NCBI GenBank assembly: GCA_019217005.1
Contig: JAHBNG010000025.1
Span: 62,001 to 126,000, forward strand
Source: Chloroflexi bacterium TSY
GTDB lineage: Bacteria > Chloroflexota > Anaerolineae > Caldilineales > Caldilineaceae
DNA length: 64,000 nucleotides
Direction: 5' to 3'
Made by a program: the position numbers and the translations under genes. Below, piece by piece: positions 36,397 to 44,227 of the stretch. Under the pieces are notes generated by a model. The model did no database searches and was not told the DNA's origin. It saw only the letters and a list, made by a program, of their open reading frames with translations. Each line of letters starts with the position of its first letter. The first letter of the stretch is position 1.

Positions 36397-37284
36397 CTAT
36401 CCGCGCCACAACGGTCGCGTTAAACAGGTTGGCCCACCAGCCCCTTTAATGGAAATCTCGTTCCCTTGATACGTCCACACCTCGACTCCAGCATCCTCTA
36501 GACGCGCTTGGGTAAGCAGATTCCCAGCCAGCATCACACATTGTCCCGGCGCAACGGCCAACACATTACAGGCCATTGAGTCATATTCTTCGTCTGGTAC
36601 TTCGATAAGGTGTATCCCTCTCTCTAATAGCCATTGACGGAAAAAGACAGGCATTAAACGCGAATAGACCACCGCCTTATCATGGTCTACAGGACTGATC
36701 ATTGACAATAGATGCAAACAGTCATCCGCACCGGTCCAGTGAGGCAGTGGAACCGAAATCACTTCATCCACGGCATCGCCCAATAGTGTGCCGAGTTGTC
36801 GAATCCCTTCGGCATTCGTGCGGTAGCCTTCGCCCACAGCTACTGTGCGCTCGTCCAACCACAAGACATCGCCACCCTCAAGTCGACCTTGTCCCGTGAT
36901 GCGGCCCAAAATAGGCACCCCGATCTGTTTCAGCAGCGCTGCCGCCGCATCCGGCTCACCGTCCCGAGCGAGTTTTCCCATCTGACATAAAATTGCTCCC
37001 CGGTTCGAGATCACAAGTGGGTCGTGTGTATAAATTGAATCTAATCCCGTCTTGTTATTTTGGGGCAGGTAGCAAATCTCCATTCCCGTCTGCTCCAACA
37101 ATGCGACAAAGGAACCATACTCCGCCACTGCTCGGTCAAAGTTAGGACGTTCTAGATAAAAGAGCTTTTGCCACTCATCATCAATGGTTGCCTGACTCAG
37201 ATGTGATTGATGTGGATGCTTAAGCAACACCCGCTTAATCTCATCAACCATTGATTGACAGCCGTATTGACGTTCGATTGCCAT
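36397..37284 (-). CDS. Amidinohydrolase of the DDAH / arginine deiminase superfamily
   Basis: The 295-residue protein has the pentein fold that hydrolyses the guanidino group of arginine or N-methylarginines to citrulline. LEGGDVLWLDERTVAVGEG is the conserved substrate-binding Glu-Gly-Gly-Asp motif. His in ADDCLHLLSM and Cys287 in GGPTCLTRPLWRG form the catalytic pair. Size and C-terminus agree better with dimethylarginine dimethylaminohydrolase than with arginine deiminase (about 400 residues). The gene lies 20 bp after alanine dehydrogenase and 259 bp before the ABC lipoprotein gene, all on one strand. That indicates a common catabolic role. Confidence 0.85.
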   Translation of the reverse strand: MAIERQYGCQSMVDEIKRVLLKHPHQSHLSQATIDDEWQKLFYLERPNFDRAVAEYGSFVALLEQTGMEICYLPQNNKTGLDSIYTHDPLVISNRGAILCQMGKLARDGEPDAAAALLKQIGVPILGRITGQGRLEGGDVLWLDERTVAVGEGYRTNAEGIRQLGTLLGDAVDEVISVPLPHWTGADDCLHLLSMISPVDHDKAVVYSRLMPVFFRQWLLERGIHLIEVPDEEYDSMACNVLAVAPGQCVMLAGNLLTQARLEDAGVEVWTYQGNEISIKGAGGPTCLTRPLWRG

Positions 37285-37304
37285 TGCACTGTTGACGATT
37301 TCTC

Positions 37305-38417
37305 CTACAACAACTTCTCCACTGGCGTATAAATATACCCCAACGACTTGGCAACTCCCTCATGACTCACCCGCCCATTAAAGGTATTGATTCCACGGGC
37401 CAGTGCTCGATCTGCCTGAATTGCCTGACGAAATCCAAGGTCCGCCAGCTTCACGGCATAGGGTAGCGTAACATTCGTTAGCGCTAGGGTAGATGTACGC
37501 GGCACTGCCCCCGGCATATTGCCGACTGAATAGTGAATCACCCCATATTTTTCATAGGTCGGGTCGCTATGAGATGTAACCCGATCTACGGTCTCAATAC
37601 AACCACCCTGGTCAATCGCAACATCGACAATCACGGAGCCAGATCGCATTTGCTTGACCATCGATTCGCTGACGAGTTTCGGTGCGCGCGTCCCCGCCAC
37701 GAGCACAGCTCCAATCAGCAGATCCGCACTTGCCACGGCTTGTTCTAAATTGAACTCATTTGACATAATCAGCTCAATCCGACCGTTAAAAACGTTATCC
37801 AATTCACGCAAGCGGTCTGCGCTGATATCCAAAATCGTTACCTTCGCGCCCATACCAGAGGCCATCTTGGCCGCGTTCAAACCGACCACACCGCCACCCA
37901 CGATCACAACTTGACCCGGACTGACCCCAGGTACGCCCCCCAACAGAATCCCTTGCCCACCGTTTGGCTTTTCTAAATAACGTACGCCAATCTGAACAGC
38001 CATCCGACCAGCAACTTCACTCATCGGCGTCAACAAGGGAAGCGAACCAGTCTCCAATTGAACAGTCTCATAAGCAATCGATGTCACTTCATTTTCGAGC
38101 AGGGCTTCAGTCAACTCTGCTTCAGCTGCTAAATGGAGATAGGTAAAGAGCAGGAGATTTTCCCGAAAATGACGATACTCCTCTTTCAGCGGCTCTTTCA
38201 CCTTGCAGACCATATCCGCAGCCCAAACCTCTTCGGCAGAATCAACAACCGCAGCCCCAGCATTCAAGTAGCTCTGATCGCTAAAACCACTCCCCACGCC
38301 AGCTTCTCGCTCGATCCATACCCGATGTCCATGACGAACAAACTCTTTCACACCGGCTGGCGTCAAGCCAACACGGTTTTCCATATTCTTAATTTCTTTT
38401 GGTATACCGATATTCAT
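37305..38417 (-). CDS. ald: Alanine dehydrogenase
   Basis: Ald converts L-alanine to pyruvate, ammonia and NADH, or the reverse. The 370-residue protein begins MNIGIPKEIKNMENRVGLTP after AAGGAGA. KVKEPLKEEY contains the substrate Lys, and LFTYLHLAAE the substrate His. VIVGGGVVGLNAAKMASGMG is the NAD-binding loop, and IDQGGCIETVDRVTSHSDPT is the mobile active-site segment. Its upstream neighbour is a class III aminotransferase that normally uses pyruvate or alanine, and its downstream neighbour a DDAH-like hydrolase. Recycling of the amino acceptor is therefore a likely purpose. Confidence 0.95.
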   Translation of the reverse strand: MNIGIPKEIKNMENRVGLTPAGVKEFVRHGHRVWIEREAGVGSGFSDQSYLNAGAAVVDSAEEVWAADMVCKVKEPLKEEYRHFRENLLLFTYLHLAAEAELTEALLENEVTSIAYETVQLETGSLPLLTPMSEVAGRMAVQIGVRYLEKPNGGQGILLGGVPGVSPGQVVIVGGGVVGLNAAKMASGMGAKVTILDISADRLRELDNVFNGRIELIMSNEFNLEQAVASADLLIGAVLVAGTRAPKLVSESMVKQMRSGSVIVDVAIDQGGCIETVDRVTSHSDPTYEKYGVIHYSVGNMPGAVPRTSTLALTNVTLPYAVKLADLGFRQAIQADRALARGINTFNGRVSHEGVAKSLGYIYTPVEKLL

Positions 38418-38444
38418 TGATTATCTCCTTTGATAATCTAGGGA

Positions 38445-38621
38445 CGTATTGCGTAGTGCGTGTTGCGTGAACCGGTGGATATTCCGATTCCCAGACATCC
38501 GTGGCTCACCATATTCCGTTCACAAGACTCTTCCAAAAATATCTATTCAAACAGAACGTTAGGTGCTTGTCACCCAACCGATTCCTCAACCAGTACCACG
38601 CAGTATGCAACACGCAATACG
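38445..38621. repeat. Family E long inverted-repeat element, copy 1
   Basis: The left end CGTATTGCGTAGTGCGTGTT with following GCGTG faces the right end CACGCAGTATGCAACACGCA with following ATACG. The interior between 38485 and 38590 is not repeated elsewhere. A related element is at 52890-53031 and a half copy at 28211-28243. It lies between the aminotransferase and ald genes. Confidence 0.65.
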
Positions 38622-38661
38622 AACAATCTCACCTCAATTCTCTGCCCCTCTCCAACGCGCT

Positions 38662-40062
38662 TCAGTGAACCCCATTACTCATAGTCTTGCGGATTGCGGA
38701 CACAATCTTATCTGCTTCTGCCTCACGAAGAATCAACGGAGGTGACATGACCAAAACGTTTGACAAACCTGGAATTGTGTTGCCGTTGCGACCGATTAGG
38801 ACCCCTTCGTCCTTGCAACCATTTACAATTGCCCCCATTTTGGTTGAAGCAAGCGGTGTTTTTGTCTTTTTGTCCTCAACCATCTCAATACCAAGCAGCA
38901 AGCCTTTGCCCCGAACTTCACCCACGTTTGGGTGGTCCAGAAGTTCCTCTTCCAACTGATGCTTCAAGTACGCTCCAATCTTACGAGCATTATCCACCAA
39001 ACCTTCCTCTTCCACAATTTGGAGATTCCGCACGCCAACCGCCGCCGCAATTGGATGACCACCATATGTGTTGATATGGCGAAAATGAGAAAGATCCCCT
39101 GGCTCCCCCTCAAAAGCCTCAAAGATCTCCTGCTTGACTACAGTTGCTGCCAACGGCATGTAACCACTTGCAATTCCTTTGGCACAAGTCACAATATCCG
39201 CCTAAATCCCTTTCCAATGTTGATGCCCAAACATCTCCCCCGACCGGCCAAATCCAGCCACAACCTCATCGAAAATTAGTAAAACGCCGGTACGATTGCA
39301 GACCTCGCGTACAGCAGGCAAGTACTCATCGGGAGGAATTAAAACACCACCTCCAGAGATCATCGGCTCCATAATAAAGGCCGCAACGCTCTCTGCGCCT
39401 TCGTAATTGATCGTATCTTCCAATATCTTGGCACATTCCAACCCATGTTCTGCTGGTGTCAACTTCTCATTGCGGCGATAAGGATAGGGAGGTGGAATGT
39501 GGATAAAACCGGGGACGCTTGGCCCGTAGCCCATCTTGCGTTCGGCTTGGCCGGTGGCGTTCAAAGCCGCCATCGTATTGCCGTGATAGGCCCGGTGGCG
39601 GGAAATGATCTTCTGTCTTGCATAAGCACCTGACTTACCGCTCTGTGCATGATATTGCCACGCAATCTTAAACGCCGCTTCGTTGGCTTCGGAACCGCTG
39701 CTTGTAAAGTAGACCCGACCCTTCATGTCAAGCAGTTCGAGCAGCTTGTTCGCTAAAAGAACGCCCGGCTCATGACTCATCGTGGGCGCCAGATAGGGTA
39801 AATTCAGCATCTGTTCATGAGCAGCATCAGCCAATTCTTTGCGACCGTATCCAACATTGACACACCAAATGCCCGCCACGGCGTCAAGATAGGTATCGCC
39901 ATTGGCGTCGGTCAAATAAGACCCTTCTCCTTTGACTATCTGGACAGGTCGATTTTGTTCCAATGCCCTGTGTTGAGTCAAAGGACGCCACAACGAGTTG
40001 AGATCCATTTCCGCCATACTTTGTTGCGAATGATCCGATCGGGCGAGACCGACAGCTTGCAT
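38662..40062 (-). pseudogene. Class III (omega) aminotransferase gene with in-frame amber codon
   Basis: The frame starts at 40062 after AAGGAG and runs to HQHWKGI, where a TAG codon (39202-39204) stops it after 286 residues. The same frame then continues without a shift as ADIVTCAKGIASGYMPLAAT to 38662, giving 466 residues in all. Conserved parts are YFTSSGSEANEAAFKIAWQY (PLP), LLIFDEVVAGFGRSG (PLP Asp) and VTCAKGIASG, whose Lys forms the Schiff base and lies after the stop. Relatives usually have Lys or another residue at the stop position. The stop is thus a single-base mutation, an error, or read through. Homologues use pyruvate with beta-alanine, ornithine-like or methylarginine amino groups. 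Confidence 0.85.
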
Positions 40063-40366
40063 GATGATTTTCTCCTTTAGGTTTGCACAATTAGCCTTTG
40101 CCGTGCCATGAATTCAAGCGAGCTTCAAACATCCGCATCAATATATCCATTTCAAATACAATTCATTGAGAATTGTTTAGGCTGCGGAAGATTGTGTATA
40201 CGATACACTAAAATTGGTCCAAATAAAAGAACCTTAAAGGATGAATTGACGAGAAAGCATTTGAACCATTGAACAGAAAGAGACTTTTCGGATCTCCTGA
40301 CTTTTGTTACAATTACGACCTTACAACAAAGAGAAATCTATATAATATCAGGAATAATCTGTCACA

Positions 40367-40651
40367 ATGAAAGCAATGCTCTATATGCTGGGAAACAAAA
40401 ACCCCGTTGCGACCTTCGATGAAGTGAATTTGATTGAGATGAACGATAATCATCAGGCCGCACCATATCGTTTTACATACAAAACCCAAAGCCTCAATGC
40501 TGGCAAAACCATGCTGGAACTGCATCGCGATGAAAAGATGACATTAAAGTTAGATGATGGACGCGTCTGTAACGTTTTGTTGCAACACTCCAGTTTGGAT
40601 ATGGAGGGGAATGCCGTTGGCGTCTTGCGTGTCTTGGGTGATATTTCTTAA
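40367..40651 (+). CDS. Small protein of unknown function
   Basis: The 94-residue protein (MKAMLYMLGNKNPVATFDEV at the start, LQHSSLDMEGNAVGVLRVLG near the end) has alternating beta-strand-like segments and no hydrophobic anchor or recognised motif. It is divergent from the aminotransferase gene and 11 bp before the SH3-protein gene, so it probably begins a short operon with that gene and the helicase. I do not recognise the family. Confidence 0.6.
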   Translation: MKAMLYMLGNKNPVATFDEVNLIEMNDNHQAAPYRFTYKTQSLNAGKTMLELHRDEKMTLKLDDGRVCNVLLQHSSLDMEGNAVGVLRVLGDIS

Positions 40652-40662
40652 ATATATCCTTC

Positions 40663-41226
40663 ATGTACTCTCAAAATCCTCGAAATTTCTCCTCCTCATT
40701 TGGTCAACCTGCGCATCCAGTTCAGACATCCCCCTCTCGTCAAGCCGGACGTTCCTTCTACTGGGCGGGGTTTGTTCTGGGTTTATTGTTAACGGCCATA
40801 CTTAGTTGTGGGGGATTGGCCTTCGCGTTGGGGTTAGACACTTTTACCCTTGCCGATATCCAAGGTTCAAAACCAAGTTGGACACCCCCAGCAGCGACGC
40901 CTACACAAGAAATTGCCATCTCTGCCAGCAACAGTCAACAAGCAGCTCAACTCCAAAGCGGCGGTACATTTCAGGTGGGCGCAGTCGTCCGCAACGTAAC
41001 TCGCAGTCGCGTGCGCATTCGACAGAGCCCTGGACACTTAGGAAAACCAGGTGATGATATCATCGCACTCATTCAGCCGGGAATGACGGTTCAGATCCTG
41101 GACGGTTTTATTGAAGCCAATAACCTCAAATGGTGGTATGTTCGCCACACCACAAGCGATGGACGGGAAATTGATGGTTGGGTTGCCGAGGCAACACCCA
41201 GTGGCGTGACAATTCTGAATCAGTAA
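40663..41226 (+). CDS. Membrane-anchored protein with C-terminal bacterial SH3 domain
   Basis: The 187-residue protein has a short cytoplasmic tail, one transmembrane segment at about residues 32-56 (FYWAGFVLGLLLTAILSCGG) and a Thr/Pro/Gln-rich linker. The SH3b-like domain from about 105 to the end contains NVTRSRVRIRQSPGHLGKPG, then IALIQPGMTVQILDGFIEAN and WWYVRH. Such extracytoplasmic SH3b domains bind cell-wall or peptide ligands. It is 11 bp after the small gene and 19 bp before the helicase gene, in the same direction. Confidence 0.78.
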   Translation: MYSQNPRNFSSSFGQPAHPVQTSPSRQAGRSFYWAGFVLGLLLTAILSCGGLAFALGLDTFTLADIQGSKPSWTPPAATPTQEIAISASNSQQAAQLQSGGTFQVGAVVRNVTRSRVRIRQSPGHLGKPGDDIIALIQPGMTVQILDGFIEANNLKWWYVRHTTSDGREIDGWVAEATPSGVTILNQ

Positions 41227-41245
41227 TTTATGCTATTATGTCAAC

Positions 41246-43681
41246 ATGACCCACGAAGAACATAACGGTCACAAAAACGAAAAAGGGGCTCATGCCTCCC
41301 CTTCCTTAGCCTCAGCCTCCTCTTCAGCTTTCTTCACACCGCGCCCATCACAAGAGCGAGTCTTGGCGTACACAGAAGGCCCAATGGGCATCAGTGCAGT
41401 GCCGGGGAGTGGCAAAACCTTTACGCTCAGTCTGTTGGCTGCGCGTTTGGTCGAACGATTGGCGGGGCGCGGCAGTTTGGATGATCGCGAAGTGCTTGTG
41501 GTCACCTTTACCAACAGTGCTGTGGAAAACTTTCGTGCCCGCATTGGCAACTTTTTGCGCACAGAGCGTGGATTGCTGCCAGGTGTTGGCTACCGGGTGC
41601 GCACACTGCACGGATTGGCGCACGATATTGTCCGCGAACGGCCTGGGCTTGTTGGATTGAGCGAAAGCTTTGACATTGTTGATGAACGGACCGCCAATGA
41701 GATCAAAGGGGATTCCGTGCGGGCGTATCTGCGGACCCATCCCGATGCACTGAGCGCCTTTATTCAGCCTGAATATCTGCAAAATTTCCGCCGGATCGAG
41801 CGCTACGTACTCGATGATGCAATGGAGATTGCCAATGCGACCATTCGGATTGCCAAAGAATTGCGCGTTCAGGCCCATGAGCTTCAGACGCGGCTCGATG
41901 CCCAATCGGGCACGTGGCCTCTTCTTGATTTTGGGCTACATGTTTATGCCGATTACCAACGGAGCCTCTTTATTCGGGGTGCAGTCGATTTTGATGATCT
42001 GATTGTGTTGGCGCTCCAAGCGTTGGATGCCGACAATGACTATTTGGAGCGTCTTCAACAGCGATGGCCCTATGTTTTGGAAGACGAAGCCCAAGATTCA
42101 AGCGCGCTACAGGAACAGATGCTGCGGTTGTTGACGGCAAATCATGGGAATTGGGTACGCGTTGGTGATCCAAACCAAGCCATCAACACCACCTTCACCA
42201 GCGCCGAAACCCGCTTTCTGCGCGAGTTCATTCTACGGTATCCTGAACAGGCTCGCGAATTGCCCAACTCTGGACGTTGTGCACAGCCCATTATCGATAC
42301 AGCCAACTATCTAATTGACTGGTCAAGCGCTGAACATCCAATCCTTGCGGGACGCGATACGCTTGCGTTGCCACACATTCTGCCAACTCCACCTGGCGAT
42401 CCTCAACCCAATCCGCAACCAGGAACACCCCCCGTCCATGTCTATGAACGTGATCTCTCACGCGATCAAGAAATCGAAGTCGTCATATCCAGTTTGAAAC
42501 GTTGGTTGGCAAAAAACCAAGACCAAACAGTCGCCGTCTTGGTCCCTGAAAATACGCGGGGCTTTCGGCTGGTTGCAGCATTAGACCGCGAGAAACTTCC
42601 TTTCGACGATAGCCTGTTGCGCTCAGACAATGCAACACGTGCGGCTGCACAAGCTCTTTCAACGGTTCTCAGCTACATCACACAACCCCAGATTTCCACC
42701 CATCTCGAACGTCTTTGGAATGAAGTCTGGGTTGTGCGGAACGCGGATTGGGGCACAAGCAGTAATGGCGCAGATACCAGTGAGCATTCGGCAGAGATCG
42801 ATGAGACGGAAACGATCGAAGAAGCCTTCGTCACGCGTAAATCGAAGATCGTCAATTTGCCTGACCACGTTACGACCTTCGGACGCGCCTTGCGGCAGAT
42901 GCGTGAGCCAGAATCCTTCCTCTTTCCCAGTCAGACCAATTGGCTCGATTCAATTCAGTGGCTAGACGAGATTGAGGGGTTTCGGGCGGTTGCGGAAGCC
43001 TTTCGCACGGATCTGCGCCGCTGGACCCAGGCGACCATTCTGCCCGTGGATGAATTGCTTTTGACATTGGGCAATGCCCTCTTTCCCAAACCCGCCGATT
43101 TAGCCCTCACCCACCGCTTGGCCGTACTCCTTGCGAAGCTCGCCAAAGAGAATCCCGGCTGGCGGCTTCCAGAACTCGCCGGCGAACTAGACAACATCGC
43201 ACAAAACAAACGCCGCATTTTAGGCTTTACAGAAGAGGGTCTTGGCTTTGAACCAACGGCGGGGCAAGTGACGGTGGCGACCATGCATGCCGCCAAAGGC
43301 TTGGAGTGGGACCGGGTCTATCTCATGGGCGTCAACAACTTCAGTTTCCCCAGTGGTAGCGATCAATATAAAGACAAATACCGGGGCGAGCGTTGGTACG
43401 TGCGTGAAAACCTCAATTTGGTAGCAGAAACAGAAGAACAGATCAAACAACTGCACACCGGAACGCTGGATGAATACCAACCGGGCAAAGCCACCGAACA
43501 AGCCCGCCTGGCCATTGCCTCCGAACGGATGCGCCTCCTCTACGTCGGCATCACCCGCGCCCGCCGTGAACTCATCCTCACCTACAACACAGGCCGCAAC
43601 CCCGATCGAGACCCCAACCAGCCCGCATTGGCCTTTCAGGCGCTGGGGCGGTATATCCGAGGCCAGAACGGCAATGAATAA
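41246..43681 (+). CDS. UvrD/PcrA-type superfamily 1 helicase
   Basis: The 811-residue protein is a 3'-5' DNA helicase-like ATPase. Motif I is ISAVPGSGKTFTLSLLAARL, motif II is VLEDEAQDSSALQEQML, motif III is VGDPNQAIN, and motif V is VTVATMHAAKGLEWDRVYLM. Motif VI is LLYVGITRARRELILTY. The DEAQ form of motif II is a variant of DExQ. There is no nuclease domain at the C-terminus. An unusual N-terminal tail rich in Ala, Ser and His precedes motif I, so the true start could be a little later. It probably takes part in DNA repair or in removing bound proteins. Confidence 0.9.
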   Translation: MTHEEHNGHKNEKGAHASPSLASASSSAFFTPRPSQERVLAYTEGPMGISAVPGSGKTFTLSLLAARLVERLAGRGSLDDREVLVVTFTNSAVENFRARIGNFLRTERGLLPGVGYRVRTLHGLAHDIVRERPGLVGLSESFDIVDERTANEIKGDSVRAYLRTHPDALSAFIQPEYLQNFRRIERYVLDDAMEIANATIRIAKELRVQAHELQTRLDAQSGTWPLLDFGLHVYADYQRSLFIRGAVDFDDLIVLALQALDADNDYLERLQQRWPYVLEDEAQDSSALQEQMLRLLTANHGNWVRVGDPNQAINTTFTSAETRFLREFILRYPEQARELPNSGRCAQPIIDTANYLIDWSSAEHPILAGRDTLALPHILPTPPGDPQPNPQPGTPPVHVYERDLSRDQEIEVVISSLKRWLAKNQDQTVAVLVPENTRGFRLVAALDREKLPFDDSLLRSDNATRAAAQALSTVLSYITQPQISTHLERLWNEVWVVRNADWGTSSNGADTSEHSAEIDETETIEEAFVTRKSKIVNLPDHVTTFGRALRQMREPESFLFPSQTNWLDSIQWLDEIEGFRAVAEAFRTDLRRWTQATILPVDELLLTLGNALFPKPADLALTHRLAVLLAKLAKENPGWRLPELAGELDNIAQNKRRILGFTEEGLGFEPTAGQVTVATMHAAKGLEWDRVYLMGVNNFSFPSGSDQYKDKYRGERWYVRENLNLVAETEEQIKQLHTGTLDEYQPGKATEQARLAIASERMRLLYVGITRARRELILTYNTGRNPDRDPNQPALAFQALGRYIRGQNGNE

Positions 43682-44057
43682 ACGTTGGATCACACAGGAG
43701 GTCCGGCTTGGAGGTTGATGAAACATCAATGCAACCTTGTAACTGTCATCGAGAACCTCCTGCCAGTCATTCTGAGCCATGGCCGACGAGTCCTTTACAT
43801 TTGTGGCGAAACGAACAGATAGCAAGCGAGATGGACAGAGAGTAGCGAAGAATCTCATGTCTCTCTTGGTACCAAGCGATAGTCGACGTAGTTGGGAAGG
43901 CAGAAGTGGTCGTCTTGGAACCAAAAAATTCCTGAACCCCTAATCAAGCTATCCCTTAGGGCAATCGCGTACCTTAAAAAAGTGGCGTTATTCGGCGACC
44001 GCCATCGGTTCAAACCGACCTCTAGCAACCAAAGTACGCTGAAGCGCACTCCAGTTC

Positions 44058-44075
44058 AACCCGCTTGAGCGGGTT
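44058..44075 (+). terminator. Short GC hairpin, possible terminator
   Basis: AACCCGC-TTGA-GCGGGTT is a 7-bp stem with a tetraloop, followed by only three T residues. It lies between the helicase and the CHAT gene and is a weak terminator candidate. The rest of 43682-44227 holds no recognised gene. Confidence 0.4.
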
Positions 44076-44227
44076 TACGCTTAGTAGACCGGCGTTTCAA
44101 CGCTGGGCGGCAAAGTTCGCCATTGCCCTAGCTATCCCTCCGCTCTCCTCGCTTTTTCTACCTCCTCTGTTGTATAATCCAAAGCAAAGAACCGTACCTA
44201 TTCCTGTAAAGTTGATCGCATCCTCCT

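Noticed and set aside
44004..44031. tRNA-like 3' end (GGTTCAAACC followed by CTCTAGCAACCA)
   Set aside because: The T-loop would have six instead of seven bases, and no matching acceptor or anticodon arm is found upstream. It is not a tRNA as read.
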